Assembly (NCBI GenBank): GCA_017623115.1
Contig: JAGAPT010000022.1
Span: 44,715-108,714 of the forward strand
DNA length: 64,000 bases
Source: Alistipes sp.
GTDB taxonomy: Bacteria; Bacteroidota; Bacteroidia; Bacteroidales; Rikenellaceae
Direction: 5' to 3'
Made by a program: the position numbers and the translations under genes. Below are positions 41,174 to 51,164 of this stretch, piece after piece. Within the stretch, counting starts at the first letter, position 1, and the number at the start of each line of letters is the position of its first letter. The notes below the pieces were generated by a model. That model worked only from the letters and a program-made list of their open reading frames with translations. It was not told the origin of the DNA and searched no databases.

Positions 41174-41910
41174 CCAAAGCAGAAATTCAACTCATCCGTT
41201 CGCTCGGCGACAAACGTGGGCGTAGCGAGACGGGGCTCTTTGTAGCCGAAGGCGAGAAGCTCATCTCGGAGATTCGCTCCTCGCAACTCCGCATCCGCAA
41301 AATCTTTGCGCTTGAAGGGCTCTTCACAGGGCCCGACGTGGAGATTGTCTCGACCAAAGAGATGGAGCGTCTGTCGTTGCTGAAAACCCCCTCAAAGGCA
41401 TTGGCAATCGTCGAGATACCGCACCACCGCCTCGACGTGGGAGCATTCGACAAACACCTTGTGCTGGCACTCGACGAGGTGCAAAATCCGGGCAACCTGG
41501 GCACCATCATCCGCCTGGCCGATTGGTTCGGCATCACCGATATCCTCTGCTCACACGACTCGGCCGACTGCTTCAATCCCAAGGTGGTGCAGGCCACGAT
41601 GGGAGCCATCCTGCGTGTCCGTGTCCACTACGTCGATTTACCGGCTTTGCTCCACGAGGCTCGGCAAGCCTCGATACCGATTTACGGCACCTTCCTCGAG
41701 GGGGAGAATCTCTACCACACACCGCTCACACCGCATGGCATTCTGGTCATGGGCAACGAGGGGCGCGGCATCTCGACCGAGGTCGGGAAGCAGGTTACGC
41801 ACAAACTCCTCATACCGCCCTATCCGGCTGATTGCCGCACCTCCGAGTCACTCAACGTGGCGATGGCCACGGGCATCATCTGCGCCGAGTTCCGTCGCCG
41901 TCAGGGTTAA
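41170..41910 (+). CDS. SpoU/TrmH-family RNA 2'-O-methyltransferase
   Basis: A 246-residue SPOUT enzyme that methylates a ribose 2'-OH in rRNA or tRNA with S-adenosylmethionine. A short substrate-binding domain (about 1-90) is followed by the knotted catalytic domain with the three motifs NPGNLGTIIRLADW, MGNEGRGI and SESLNVAMA. It overlaps the rnz stop (ATGA), consistent with coupled translation of RNA-processing genes. The exact target nucleotide cannot be told. Confidence 0.93.
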   Translation: MTKAEIQLIRSLGDKRGRSETGLFVAEGEKLISEIRSSQLRIRKIFALEGLFTGPDVEIVSTKEMERLSLLKTPSKALAIVEIPHHRLDVGAFDKHLVLALDEVQNPGNLGTIIRLADWFGITDILCSHDSADCFNPKVVQATMGAILRVRVHYVDLPALLHEARQASIPIYGTFLEGENLYHTPLTPHGILVMGNEGRGISTEVGKQVTHKLLIPPYPADCRTSESLNVAMATGIICAEFRRRQG

Positions 41911-41924
41911 CCATCTTCGCTTAC

Positions 41925-42311
41925 GTGAAACGATTCCTGCTGATTGGGTTAGGGGCATTGAGCCTTGCGTTGGGCATCGTCGGCATCTTCCTGCCGCTTC
42001 TCCCCACCACACCCTTTCTGTTGCTCACGGCAACCCTCTGGCTGCGCTCCTCCGAACGGCTTTATGCATGGCTGCTGGCTCATCGCCAATTGGGGCCCTA
42101 CATCCGTACTTTCCGCGAGCACCGAGCCATTCCGTTGCGCGCCAAAATCTACGCCCTGGCACTGCTGTGGGGCACGATGCTCTACTGCATATTCGGCCTC
42201 TTTGCCTCTTGCCGCTGGATGCAAGCGTTGCTCGCGGTGCTCCTCGTGGGCATCACGTGGCACATCTGCTCCTACCGCACCCTGCGTGCTCCAAAAAGTC
42301 CCGAGAAATAG
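41925..42311 (+). CDS. DUF454 (YbaN-like) inner-membrane protein
   Basis: A 128-residue protein with three or four hydrophobic helices and the family's opening LSLALGIVGIFLPLLPTTPFLLL. E. coli YbaN is the same size. Start is a GTG at 41925, 14 bp after the methyltransferase stop. Function of the family is not known. Confidence 0.87.
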   Translation: MKRFLLIGLGALSLALGIVGIFLPLLPTTPFLLLTATLWLRSSERLYAWLLAHRQLGPYIRTFREHRAIPLRAKIYALALLWGTMLYCIFGLFASCRWMQALLAVLLVGITWHICSYRTLRAPKSPEK

Positions 42312-42391
42312 TCCGACTCCTCATTCCGGCGGATAAACGATTTTTTGTGTGATTTTTTTCTTTCAAACTATTTCATTTCACGCTTTTTGCG

Positions 42392-42399
42392 TATATTTG
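42392..42399 (+). promoter_or_regulatory. -7 box of pdxA
   Basis: TATATTTG 19 bp before the ATG at 42419. Confidence 0.72.
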
Positions 42400-42418
42400 C
42401 TCTTTGAAACAGTTACTT

Positions 42419-43576
42419 ATGTCAGAACAACGACTCAAAATAGGCATCACACAAGGTGACCCGAACGGCATCGGCTGGGAGGTTATCCTGAAAACCCTGG
42501 CCGATACGCGCATGTTGGAACTCTGCACCCCCGTGGTGTATGGTGCTCCGGATGCCATGGGCCACTACCGCAAACTCCTTCCCGAGTGCGAGCACGTCTA
42601 CTTCCAGACCGTATATTCGGCTCGCGAGGCTCGTGCCGGCCAAAACAACCTCGTCATCTGCGGAAAGACTGACTCCATCGAACCCGGAAAGGCCTCGAAA
42701 GAGGCAGGCCAGGCAGCCGTCGAGGCGCTGGAACGCGCCACGGCCGACCTGAAAGCAGGTACGCTCGATGCGGTGGTGACGGCACCCTTCGACAAGGAGA
42801 TGGTGCAGAGCGAGGCGTTCGGTTTCACGGGACACACGGAGTTCTTCGGTGCCGCCTTCGAGGGCGAGCCGATGATGATTATGTGCAGCGAGCGGCTGCG
42901 TGTGGGACTGGTCACGAAGCACCTGCCCATCGCCGAGATTCCGAAGCACATCACCCGCGAGAAGATTGTAGCCGACCTCGAGCGATTCAAAGCATCGCTT
43001 GTGGCCGATTTCGGCATCGTTGCTCCACGCATTGCCGTCCTGGCCCTCAACCCCCATGCCGGTGACGGAGGTCTGCTCGGCTCGGAGGAGCAGGAGATTA
43101 TCCGTCCGGCCATCGAGGAGGCCTTCGAGAAGGGCGTTTTGGCTTTTGGCCCCTTTGCGGCCGACGGGCTCTTTGCCAGCGGCAGCTATACGAAGTACGA
43201 TGGTGTGCTGGCGATGTACCACGACCAGGGCTTGGCACCCTTCAAGACCCTGTCGCCCGATGGCGTAAATTTCACAGCCGGTCTGTCGGAGGTACGCACC
43301 TCGCCCGACCATGGCACGGCATTCGACATCGCCGGCGAGGGCAAAGCCGACCCGCAGTCGATGCGCAACGCCATCTATACGGCTGTCGACATCGTGCGCA
43401 ACCGCCGTGCCTGGGAGGAGTGGAGTGCCAATCCGCTGCCCAAAGCCGAGCGCGAGCGTTCACGTCGTGAGCCCTCCGAGCGTTTTGAGCGTGGCGAGCG
43501 ATTCGAGCGCCATGAGCGTCACGACCGCCACGAAGTAGCCGAAGCAGCCGAAGCAGCTGAAATACCCAACGCATAG
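42419..43576 (+). CDS. pdxA: 4-hydroxythreonine-4-phosphate dehydrogenase with charged repeat tail
   Basis: Oxidises 4-phosphohydroxy-threonine in the DXP-dependent pathway to vitamin B6. Family features: GITQGDPNGIGWEV, TAPFDKEMV, metal-binding His in FTGHTEFF, LNPHAGDGG and YHDQGLAPFK. The normal protein would end near residue 340; here about 45 further residues follow, a low-complexity Arg/Glu/His tail (FERGERFERHERHDRH, then EVAEAAEAAE). Starts at ATG 42419, with a TTG 15 bp upstream as a weaker option. The tail is unusual and its role unknown. Confidence 0.94.
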   Translation: MSEQRLKIGITQGDPNGIGWEVILKTLADTRMLELCTPVVYGAPDAMGHYRKLLPECEHVYFQTVYSAREARAGQNNLVICGKTDSIEPGKASKEAGQAAVEALERATADLKAGTLDAVVTAPFDKEMVQSEAFGFTGHTEFFGAAFEGEPMMIMCSERLRVGLVTKHLPIAEIPKHITREKIVADLERFKASLVADFGIVAPRIAVLALNPHAGDGGLLGSEEQEIIRPAIEEAFEKGVLAFGPFAADGLFASGSYTKYDGVLAMYHDQGLAPFKTLSPDGVNFTAGLSEVRTSPDHGTAFDIAGEGKADPQSMRNAIYTAVDIVRNRRAWEEWSANPLPKAERERSRREPSERFERGERFERHERHDRHEVAEAAEAAEIPNA

Positions 43577-43672
43577 CGAACAAAAAAGAAACCGAGTCGC
43601 CGATAGATGTATTCCGTCTCGTAATTGTGGAAGCATCGAAAGCACTCACAATACTAAACTTAATACACACTT

Positions 43673-45622
43673 ATGATCAAAATCACCTTTCCCGATGGCT
43701 CGGTAAGAGAGTATGCCAAAGGGAGTACTGCGTTCGACGTTGCATCGAGCATCAGCCCTCGTTTAGCTGCTGACTCGCTGGCAGCCTCGATTGACGGCCA
43801 GACCGTCGACATGATGCGTCCCATCGAGCAGGATGCGGCCATCAAATTCTACAAATGGGATGACGCCGAGGGCAAGCACGCCTTCTGGCACACCTCGTCG
43901 CACCTCTTGGCCGAGGCCCTCGAATCGCTCTACCCGGGCATCAAATTCGGTATCGGCCCCGCCATCGAAAACGGCTTCTACTACGACGTAGACTGCCCCA
44001 CTCCGATTACCGAGGGCGACCTGCAAAAGATTGAAAACAAAATGCTCGAGCTGGCACGTCAGAAGGAGGAACTGATCCGCCGTGAGGTGCCGAAGGCCGA
44101 AGCACTCGCCACCTTCACCGAGAAGGGCGACCAATATAAAGTGGAGCTGATCAGCGACCTCGATGATGGCACGATTTCGTTCTACACGAATGGTGCATTC
44201 ACCGACCTGTGTCGTGGTCCTCACCTCCCGAATACGGGATTCATCAAGGCCATCAAACTGCTGTCGGTGGCCGGTGCCTACTGGCGTGGCAACGAGAAGA
44301 ACAAGATGCTCACGCGCATCTACGGCATCTCGTTCCCCAAGAAGTCGATGCTCGACGAGTACCTGGTGATGCTCGAGGAGGCCAAGAAACGCGACCACCG
44401 CAAGTTGGGCAAGGAGCTCGAGTTGTTCACCTTCTCGCAGCGTGTAGGCCAGGGTCTGCCGTTGTGGTTGCCGAAGGGCACCGAGTTGCGTGACCGCCTG
44501 GAGCAGTTCCTGCGCAAGGTGCAGAAGCAACACGGCTATCAGCAGGTGATCACCCCGCCGATTGGCAACAAGGAGCTCTACATCACCTCGGGACACTATG
44601 CCAAGTATGGCAAAGACTCGTTCCAGCCGATTCAGACTCCCATCGAGGGCGAGGAGTACTTCCTCAAGCCGATGAACTGTCCCCACCACTGCGAGATTTA
44701 CCGTTCGAAGCCCCGTTCGTACAAGGATCTGCCCGTTCGTCTGGCCGAGTTCGGTACGGTATGCCGCTACGAGCAGTCGGGTGAGTTGCACGGCTTGACC
44801 CGTGTACGTTCGTTCACGCAGGACGATGCCCACCTCTTCGTGCGTCCCGACCAGCTGCTCGAGGAGTTCGAGCGTGTCATCGACATCGTGCTCTACATCT
44901 TCAAGACGCTCAAATTCGAGAACTACACGGCACAAGTATCGCTGCGCGATAAGGTAAACCGTGAGAAGTATATCGGTTCGGACGAGAATTGGGAGAAGGC
45001 CGAGCAGGCCATCATCCAGGCTGCCCAGGAGAAGGGCTTGAACACGGTCGTTGAGTATGGCGAGGCTGCCTTCTATGGTCCGAAGCTCGACTTCATGGTG
45101 AAGGATGCGCTGGGTCGCTCGTGGCAGCTCGGCACGATTCAGGTGGACTACAACCTGCCCGAGCGTTTCGACCTGACCTACAAGGGTGCCGACGATAAGC
45201 TGCACCGCCCGATTATGATTCACCGTGCCCCGTTCGGCTCGATGGAGCGTTTCGTGGCCGTGTTGCTGGAGCATACGGCCGGCAAGTTCCCGATGTGGCT
45301 CTCGCCCGACCAGGTGGTTGTACTGCCCATCTCGGAGAAGTTCAACGACTATGCCCGCAAGGTGGTGGAGTACCTGAATCAGAACGACGTTCGCGCCCAT
45401 ATCGACGACCGCAACGAGAAGATTGGCCGCAAGATCCGCGACAACGAGCTCAAACGCATCCCCTACCTGCTCATCGTGGGTGAGAAGGAGGAGGCCGAGG
45501 GCTTGGTATCGGTACGTGCACAAGGCGAGGGCGACAAGGGACAGATGACCTGCGAGGAGTTCAAGCAGTTCATTCTGAATCTGGTAGCCCAGGAGATTGA
45601 GGCCAACAAGATGCGCAACTAA
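43673..45622 (+). CDS. thrS: Threonyl-tRNA synthetase
   Basis: Charges tRNA-Thr, including the tRNA at 20632-20703. 649 residues: TGS domain (1-60), editing domain with [10 protein letters not shown] and a second Cys/His site near LCRGPHLP, class II catalytic core with motif 2 ([28 protein letters not shown]) and motif 3 ([15 protein letters not shown]), and an anticodon-binding C-terminus. Zinc ligand Cys in PMNCPHHCE. Upstream 95 bp shows no T-box or leader peptide I can support. Followed by infC after 39 bp. Confidence 0.97.
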   Translation: MIKITFPDGSVREYAKGSTAFDVASSISPRLAADSLAASIDGQTVDMMRPIEQDAAIKFYKWDDAEGKHAFWHTSSHLLAEALESLYPGIKFGIGPAIENGFYYDVDCPTPITEGDLQKIENKMLELARQKEELIRREVPKAEALATFTEKGDQYKVELISDLDDGTISFYTNGAFTDLCRGPHLPNTGFIKAIKLLSVAGAYWRGNEKNKMLTRIYGISFPKKSMLDEYLVMLEEAKKRDHRKLGKELELFTFSQRVGQGLPLWLPKGTELRDRLEQFLRKVQKQHGYQQVITPPIGNKELYITSGHYAKYGKDSFQPIQTPIEGEEYFLKPMNCPHHCEIYRSKPRSYKDLPVRLAEFGTVCRYEQSGELHGLTRVRSFTQDDAHLFVRPDQLLEEFERVIDIVLYIFKTLKFENYTAQVSLRDKVNREKYIGSDENWEKAEQAIIQAAQEKGLNTVVEYGEAAFYGPKLDFMVKDALGRSWQLGTIQVDYNLPERFDLTYKGADDKLHRPIMIHRAPFGSMERFVAVLLEHTAGKFPMWLSPDQVVVLPISEKFNDYARKVVEYLNQNDVRAHIDDRNEKIGRKIRDNELKRIPYLLIVGEKEEAEGLVSVRAQGEGDKGQMTCEEFKQFILNLVAQEIEANKMRN

Positions 45623-45661
45623 CGACAACGGATTTTCATTAACCCTTTAATCCATACAACT

Positions 45662-46276
45662 ATCGCAACAACAAAACCGTTCCCGCCGAGGCCGTTTAAC
45701 CCCGGGAACAACCGACCGAAACCTGCCGGTGCACAGGGCCGTCCGGGCCGCATCGAGAAGGAGAACCCGCATCGCATCAACGACGCCATCACGGCACCCC
45801 AGGTGCGTGTTGTGGGTGAGAATGTGCCCGAGGCACAGGTCATGTCGATTCGCGACGCCCTGCGTCTGGCCGATGAGATGGAGCTCGATTTGATTGAGAT
45901 TTCGCCCAAGGCCGATCCCCCGGTATGTCGCATTGCCGATTACCAGAAGTTCCTCTACCAGCTCAAACGCAAGGCAAAGGAGATCAAGGCTAATCAGACG
46001 AAGGTAGTCATCAAGGAGATTCGTTTTGGCCCGCAGACCGACGACCACGACTACAACTTCAAACTCAAGCACGCCCAGAACTTCCTGAAGGAGGGTGCCA
46101 AGGTGAAGGCCTATGTCTTCTTCCGTGGTCGCTCGATTGTCTTCAAGGAGCAGGGTGAGATTCTGCTGTTGCGCTTCGCCACGGACCTCGAAGAGTTGGC
46201 CAAGGTGGAGATGATGCCGAAACTCGACGGCAAGAAGATGAACATGATTCTTGCTCCGAAGGGTTCGAAGAAGTAA
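45662..46276 (+). CDS. infC: Translation initiation factor IF-3, probable AUC start
   Basis: IF-3 binds the 30S subunit, prevents early 50S joining and proofreads the start codon. The conserved body runs from [18 protein letters not shown] to the end ([14 protein letters not shown]), with [17 protein letters not shown] and [15 protein letters not shown]. The reading frame continues upstream through a basic Pro-rich stretch ([17 protein letters not shown]) and there is no ATG, GTG or TTG that would include the N-terminal domain start; GTG 45803 would remove part of it. The likely initiator is ATC at 45662 (ATT at 45638 or 45632 are alternatives). Non-canonical starts are the known basis of IF-3 autoregulation in E. 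coli (AUU). 204 residues result. Confidence 0.9.
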   Translation: MATTKPFPPRPFNPGNNRPKPAGAQGRPGRIEKENPHRINDAITAPQVRVVGENVPEAQVMSIRDALRLADEMELDLIEISPKADPPVCRIADYQKFLYQLKRKAKEIKANQTKVVIKEIRFGPQTDDHDYNFKLKHAQNFLKEGAKVKAYVFFRGRSIVFKEQGEILLLRFATDLEELAKVEMMPKLDGKKMNMILAPKGSKK

Positions 46277-46287
46277 TTTGAACAACG

Positions 46288-46331
46288 AAAAGAGGGGGAG
46301 GGAAGCGCAAAAGCCCAACCCCCTCTTTTTT
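46288..46331 (+). terminator. Terminator of the thrS-infC unit
   Basis: An 11-bp stem (46288-46298 with 46319-46329) whose 3' arm runs into a T-tract. It ends the unit before any rpmI-rplT genes. Confidence 0.85.
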
Positions 46332-46363
46332 ATGGCGTTTGTGGTTTTTCAAAAACGAGAAGG

Positions 46364-47344
46364 ATGGAGAAGATTGACTTTGTCATCTTGTGGGTCGATG
46401 GTGCCGACCCTGCATGGCGCGAGGAGTTCGGACACTATCGTCGTCAGGCAGGCATGGATGCCTCGGAGAGTCGCTACCGCGACTGGCGCACGTTGCACTA
46501 TTGGTTTCGTGCCGTCGAGGCCTATGCCCCATGGGTCAACAAGATTCACCTCGTCACGTGGGGACACCTTCCTGCGTGGCTCAATCGTGAACACCCCAAA
46601 CTCCACATCGTGCACCACAGCGACTACATCCCCGCCGAGTGGTTGCCGACCTTCAACACCAACACCTTGGAGTTGAATCTCCACCGCATCGAGGGGCTCG
46701 CAGAGCACTTTGTGCTCTTCAACGACGACACCTTCCTGACGCGCCCCTGCCGTGAGGAGGATTTCTTCCGCGAGGGGTTGCCCTGCGACATGGCTCGTTT
46801 GAGCATCGTGCGCCCTTCGTCCATCGGGCAGTTGATTCTGAACAACCTGAAGTTGATTAACGAACGCCACTCGCACAAGGTGCTCTATCGCCATTTCAGC
46901 AAATGGATAGCCCCCTGCTATGGGCTGTCGAACATCTTGAAAACCTTACTGCTGCTGCCGTGGAGTTTCATTCCGGGATTCTACGACCCCCACCAACCAC
47001 AACCCTACCGCAAGAGCGATTTCGCGCGTGGCTGGGAACAGTGGGGCGAGCAGATGGCGGCGACCTGCCGCACCCGCTTCCGCGACCTCGGCAATCTCTC
47101 CGAGTGGCTCATCCGCTATGACACGCTCTGCCGTGGCGAGTTCATTCCCCAGTCGAAACGGGATGGCCGCATGGTGACGCTCACCGACCAATCGGCAGCC
47201 GAGATTGCTTCCCTCATCGCCTCACAGGCACAACGCCTGCTCTGTATCCACGATGAGGCATGCGACGATTTCGAGGCGACGTGCGCCACGCTGCACCGAG
47301 GATTCGAGACCCTGCTACCCGAAAAATCGAGCTATGAGCGTTAA
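46364..47344 (+). CDS. Stealth-family sugar-phosphotransferase
   Basis: A 326-residue cytosolic or membrane-peripheral enzyme of the Stealth family, which transfers hexose-1-phosphate to glycans, as in capsule phosphopolymers. Conserved regions are visible: CR1 IDFVILWVDGADPAW at the N-terminus, CR2 with SRYRDWRTLHYWFRAVE...PWVNKIHLVTWGH and NTNTLELNLHRI...FNDDTF. It overlaps the glycosyltransferase gene by 11 bp. These two alone are likely part of an envelope glycan or capsule pathway whose other genes are elsewhere. Confidence 0.9.
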   Translation: MEKIDFVILWVDGADPAWREEFGHYRRQAGMDASESRYRDWRTLHYWFRAVEAYAPWVNKIHLVTWGHLPAWLNREHPKLHIVHHSDYIPAEWLPTFNTNTLELNLHRIEGLAEHFVLFNDDTFLTRPCREEDFFREGLPCDMARLSIVRPSSIGQLILNNLKLINERHSHKVLYRHFSKWIAPCYGLSNILKTLLLLPWSFIPGFYDPHQPQPYRKSDFARGWEQWGEQMAATCRTRFRDLGNLSEWLIRYDTLCRGEFIPQSKRDGRMVTLTDQSAAEIASLIASQAQRLLCIHDEACDDFEATCATLHRGFETLLPEKSSYER

Positions 47345-48260
47345 ATTCTCGGTCGTCATTCCGCTCTACAACAAGAGCCGCAGCATTGCGGCCACCCTGC
47401 AATCGGTGGCCGCACAACGCTATGCGCCCCACGAAATCATCGTCGTCGATGATGGTTCGACCGATGAGAGCCAGGCAGTGGTACGTGCACTCAATATCCC
47501 TTCGCTACGCCTCATCTGCCAACCCAACGGAGGGGTTTCGCGTGCCCGCAACCGCGGTATCGAGGCCGCTTCGGGGGATTACATCGCCCTGCTCGATGCC
47601 GATGACCTCTGGGAGGAGGGCTTTTTGGAGGAGATTGCTGCGCTGATTGCCGACTACCCTGCCTGCGGGCTCTACTGCACCGCCTTCCGGGTGGTAGCCG
47701 AAAACGGGCTCTTCGATGCGCCATGCCCGAGTGAGCGAGGCGTGGTCGAGCACTTCTTCCGCGACTCGGCGCACCGCTACATTGCCATTCCCTCGACGAC
47801 CGTCATCCCCCGCACCACCCTCAACGAGGTGGGGCTCTTTCCTGCAGGGATGAAGATTGGCGAGGACCTCCACCTCTGGATTCGCATCGCCCGCCGCTAC
47901 CGGGTTGCCTTCTCGCCCCGCCGATTGGTACGCTACTCACGGGTTGCGGAGAACCGCTCGACCAGCATCTACACGCCGGAGCAGTGCGACACCTCGTTTG
48001 AGGCGCTCTACAACCCGGAAGCACCGCTCGACGAGCGGGAGTTCGTCGCCCGTGCCGCCTTGGGCAAGGCACTGATTCTCTCGGCCAAGGGCGACACCGA
48101 AGCGGGCCAAAGAGCCATCCGTACCTTTGGATTCACGAAGACCTATCGTCGCACGCTACGTAAGTTACAACTGCTCAACAGCCTTCCCGTCGGTTGGCGA
48201 CAACCGCTCCTCGACGGGTACAATTGGCTGGCATGGCGACTGGCAAAAAAAGGACTTTGA
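47334..48260 (+). CDS. GT2 family glycosyltransferase
   Basis: A 308-residue GT-A-fold inverting transferase: SVVIPLYNKSRSIAATLQS, VDDGSTDES, NGGVSRARNRGIE and the metal-binding DADD (ALLDADDLWEE). C-terminal basic region and no transmembrane helix. Starts at ATG 47334 inside the end of the Stealth gene, so the pair is translationally coupled. Donor and acceptor sugars unknown. Confidence 0.92.
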   Translation: MSVKFSVVIPLYNKSRSIAATLQSVAAQRYAPHEIIVVDDGSTDESQAVVRALNIPSLRLICQPNGGVSRARNRGIEAASGDYIALLDADDLWEEGFLEEIAALIADYPACGLYCTAFRVVAENGLFDAPCPSERGVVEHFFRDSAHRYIAIPSTTVIPRTTLNEVGLFPAGMKIGEDLHLWIRIARRYRVAFSPRRLVRYSRVAENRSTSIYTPEQCDTSFEALYNPEAPLDEREFVARAALGKALILSAKGDTEAGQRAIRTFGFTKTYRRTLRKLQLLNSLPVGWRQPLLDGYNWLAWRLAKKGL

Positions 48261-48280
48261 CCGCTGTCAAAGTCCTTTTT
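48247..48280. terminator. Terminator between the GT2 gene and clpB
   Basis: A perfect 15-bp stem (48247-48261 with 48266-48280) with A/T tracts on both sides, fitting bidirectional termination of the converging genes. It overlaps the GT2 stop. Confidence 0.88.
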
Positions 48281-48306
48281 AGTTATCAGTTATCAGTATT
48301 CAGTTT

Positions 48307-50904
48307 TCAGTTTACGAAGCGCAGGCCATCCGTATCGGCATCAATGCGTATCGGACGCGCGCGATCGACATCGCCCGCCAAGATGCGTTTCGAGAGGTCG
48401 TTAATCACCGCTCGCTGAATGGTACGCTTCACGGGACGTGCACCGAATAGCGGATCATACCCTGCAGTGGCAATCCAGCGACGTGCTGCCTCGGTGTATT
48501 CGAGCGTAATGCCGTTCTGCGCCAACATCCGACGCACCTGTCCGAGTTGCATATCGACAATCTGCTCAATATCACGATGCGACAACGGCTCGAAGAGCAA
48601 AATCTCATCAACACGATTCAGGAACTCGGGTTTGAGTTGTTGTTTCAGCAGTTCGATCACCTCATTCCGTGTCTGCTCGATGACCTCGGGTGCCAAATAG
48701 TCGCCATCGAAGGCTGCCGTCAACCGCTCCTGAATCAGATGTGCCCCCATGTTCGAGGTCATGATGATAATCGTATTGCGGAAATCGACCGTGCGCCCCT
48801 TGTTGTCGGTCAGACGGCCATCGTCCAACACCTGCAGCAGGATGTTGAAGACATCGGGGTGAGCCTTCTCAATCTCATCGAGCAACACCACCGAATAGGG
48901 CTTGCGGCGTACCGCCTCGGTGAGCTGACCACCCTCGTCATATCCGACATATCCCGGAGGGGCTCCGACCAGTCGTGAAACGGCATGTCGCTCTTGATAC
49001 TCGCTCATATCGATACGGGTCATCAACTGGTCATCGTTGAAGAGGAACTCGGCCAACGCCTTGGCCAGCTCGGTCTTGCCGACGCCCGTCGTACCGAGGA
49101 AGATGAACGAGCCAATCGGGCGACGCGGGTCACTCAATCCGGCACGGGAACGACGCACGGCATCTGCCACCGCTGCAATGGCGGCCTCCTGTCCTACGAC
49201 ACGACGATGCAACTCGGCCTCCAGGTGGAGTAACTTCTCCCGCTCCGAGGCCAGCATGCGGTTCACGGGGATACCCGTCCAGCGCGACACCACCTCGGCC
49301 ACATCCTCCGACGAGACCTCCTCCTTGATCATCGGCTCGTTGTTCGAGGCCGCTTTATACTCCTCCTCGTAGCGGCTGATGGCCTGCTGTGCCTCGGCTA
49401 TCTTGCCATAGCGAATCTCGGCCACACGCCCATAATCGCCTTGACGCTCCGCCTCCGAAGCCTCGACCTTCAGCTGTTCGATGCGCTCCTTCTCGGTCTG
49501 AATCTTTCCCAGCAGGTCCCGCTGCGACTGCCAGCGGGCTCGCTTCTCGCTTTCGCGTGCCTTCAGTTCGTCAATCTCCTGCGTCAGTTGTTCGATGCGC
49601 TCCGTATCCTTCTCCCGACGAATCGCCTCCCGCTCGATTTCGAGTTGGCGCACCCGACGATCGAGCGTATCGATCTCCTCGGGCACGGAGTTCATCTCCA
49701 GACGCAGACGCGAGGCGGCCTCATCAATCAGGTCGATGGCCTTGTCAGGCAGGAATCGGGAGGTGATATAACGGGTCGAGAGCTCCACAGCCGCAATAAT
49801 CGCCTCATCCTTGATGCGCACACGGTGGTGATTCTCGTAGCGCTCCTTCAAACCACGCAGAATCGAGATGGCGTCCTCGACCGAGGGCTCGTTGACCATC
49901 ACCTTCTGGAAACGGCGTTCGAGGGCCTTGTCCTGCTCGAAATATTTCTGGAACTCATCGAGGGTCGTGGCACCAATCGTGCGCAGTTCACCACGTGCCA
50001 AGGCAGGTTTGAGGATGTTGGCCGCATCCATTGCCCCCGACGACTTGCCGGCTCCGACCAGCGTGTGAATCTCGTCGATGAAGAGCAATATCTCGCCTTC
50101 GGAGCTCTTTACCTCCTCGACTACAGCCTTCAATCGCTCCTCAAATTCGCCCTGATACTTCGCACCGGCAATCAGCGCACCCATGTCGAGCGAATAGATC
50201 GACTTCGACCGCAGGTTCTCGGGGACATCCCCGTCGATGATGCGTCGGGCAATACCCTCGGCAATGGCGGTCTTACCGACACCCGCCTCACCAACCAAAA
50301 TCGGGTTGTTCTTCGTGCGCCGCGAGAGAATCTGCAAGACACGACGAATCTCCTCATCGCGGCCAATGACCGGATCGAGTTTTCCTTGGCGAGCCTGCTC
50401 ATTGAGGTTGATGGCATATTTGCCCAGTGCATCGAACTCCTGCGAGGCGGTCGGCGAATCGACCTTGGTACCCCGACGGAAGGTACGAATAGCCTCAACG
50501 AGCTCCTTCTCGCTCACACCGGCCCGTTTCAGCAGATCGGCTGCCGCCGTGCGCTCCGCCACAAGGCCCAACAACAGGTGCTCGACCGAGGCATATTTAT
50601 CGCCAAAGCTCTTTGTAAAGTCCACGCCCCGTTGTACGACCCGCGAAAGGTCGGACGAGAAATAGGGATTTGCGCCCCCCTCCACCCGAGGCAGGCTCTG
50701 CAACGAACGCTCCACCTCCTCACGCAAAGCCTGTCGATTGACCCCGACACGGCCAAGCAAAAACGAGCCGAGCGAATCCTCCTCACGGGTCAGCACCTGC
50801 AACAGATGTATCGGCTCGACAGCCTGCTGCCCGCGCTCCTGCGCCAACGACACCGCCCCTTGCAGTGCCTCCTGCGCCTTGATGGTAAGTGTGTTAATGT
50901 TCAT
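48307..50904 (-). CDS. clpB: ClpB disaggregase
   Basis: AAA+ chaperone that, with DnaK, rescues aggregated proteins. 865 residues: Clp-N repeats (1-145), first AAA with [13 protein letters not shown], the long coiled-coil M domain (about 400-530, which distinguishes ClpB from ClpA/C), second AAA with [14 protein letters not shown] and the C-terminal small domain. Both Walker B motifs are intact ([20 protein letters not shown]). No heat-shock operator was identified upstream. A short array of CAGTTATCAG-like repeats lies just after the stop. Confidence 0.97.
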   Translation of the reverse strand: MNINTLTIKAQEALQGAVSLAQERGQQAVEPIHLLQVLTREEDSLGSFLLGRVGVNRQALREEVERSLQSLPRVEGGANPYFSSDLSRVVQRGVDFTKSFGDKYASVEHLLLGLVAERTAAADLLKRAGVSEKELVEAIRTFRRGTKVDSPTASQEFDALGKYAINLNEQARQGKLDPVIGRDEEIRRVLQILSRRTKNNPILVGEAGVGKTAIAEGIARRIIDGDVPENLRSKSIYSLDMGALIAGAKYQGEFEERLKAVVEEVKSSEGEILLFIDEIHTLVGAGKSSGAMDAANILKPALARGELRTIGATTLDEFQKYFEQDKALERRFQKVMVNEPSVEDAISILRGLKERYENHHRVRIKDEAIIAAVELSTRYITSRFLPDKAIDLIDEAASRLRLEMNSVPEEIDTLDRRVRQLEIEREAIRREKDTERIEQLTQEIDELKARESEKRARWQSQRDLLGKIQTEKERIEQLKVEASEAERQGDYGRVAEIRYGKIAEAQQAISRYEEEYKAASNNEPMIKEEVSSEDVAEVVSRWTGIPVNRMLASEREKLLHLEAELHRRVVGQEAAIAAVADAVRRSRAGLSDPRRPIGSFIFLGTTGVGKTELAKALAEFLFNDDQLMTRIDMSEYQERHAVSRLVGAPPGYVGYDEGGQLTEAVRRKPYSVVLLDEIEKAHPDVFNILLQVLDDGRLTDNKGRTVDFRNTIIIMTSNMGAHLIQERLTAAFDGDYLAPEVIEQTRNEVIELLKQQLKPEFLNRVDEILLFEPLSHRDIEQIVDMQLGQVRRMLAQNGITLEYTEAARRWIATAGYDPLFGARPVKRTIQRAVINDLSKRILAGDVDRARPIRIDADTDGLRFVN

Positions 50905-51164
50905 AATTTATATAGGTATTATTGTTTGCCTGTTTGTGATGTTGCTCCGCAAATCGTTTGCCAAGCCCCCATGAAGCGACAAGGTGGCATTTTTTGTCGC
51001 ATTTCGGCAGTCGGTTTGCGACAAAAACCGCCAAAGTGACAATTTTTTTTCGTATCTTTGAGATAAATCTCGAAGATACTTGCGCTCGCTGTGAAAAATA
51101 TTCAAGTAAACTTGATATTTCTCGCTCGCTTATGCGTATCTTTGACAAAATCAAACCGACAAGC
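50905..51164. other. Divergent control region between clpB and the alcohol dehydrogenase
   Basis: About 260 bp between divergent genes. It holds two plus-strand -7 boxes (51053-51060 and 51137-51144) and AT-rich sequence; no other element recognised. Confidence 0.6.
51137..51144 (+). promoter_or_regulatory. Proximal -7 box of the alcohol dehydrogenase gene
   Basis: TATCTTTG 20 bp before the ATG at 51165. A second identical box at 51053-51060 may give a longer transcript. Confidence 0.72.

Noticed and set aside
43577-43672. T-box or leader-peptide attenuator before thrS
   Set aside because: No T-box consensus, no threonine-rich leader and no competing hairpins in the 96 bp available.
43763-45628. 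A 621-codon open frame antisense to thrS
   Set aside because: Shadow of a clear essential gene; no promoter or recognisable domain.
48281-48310. CAGTTATCAG-like short repeats read as a CRISPR or recombination site
   Set aside because: Only about three degenerate copies with no spacers or nearby recombinase; probably simple sequence after a terminator.
49441-51039. A 532-codon plus-strand frame across clpB
   Set aside because: Antisense shadow; clpB is complete and typical.
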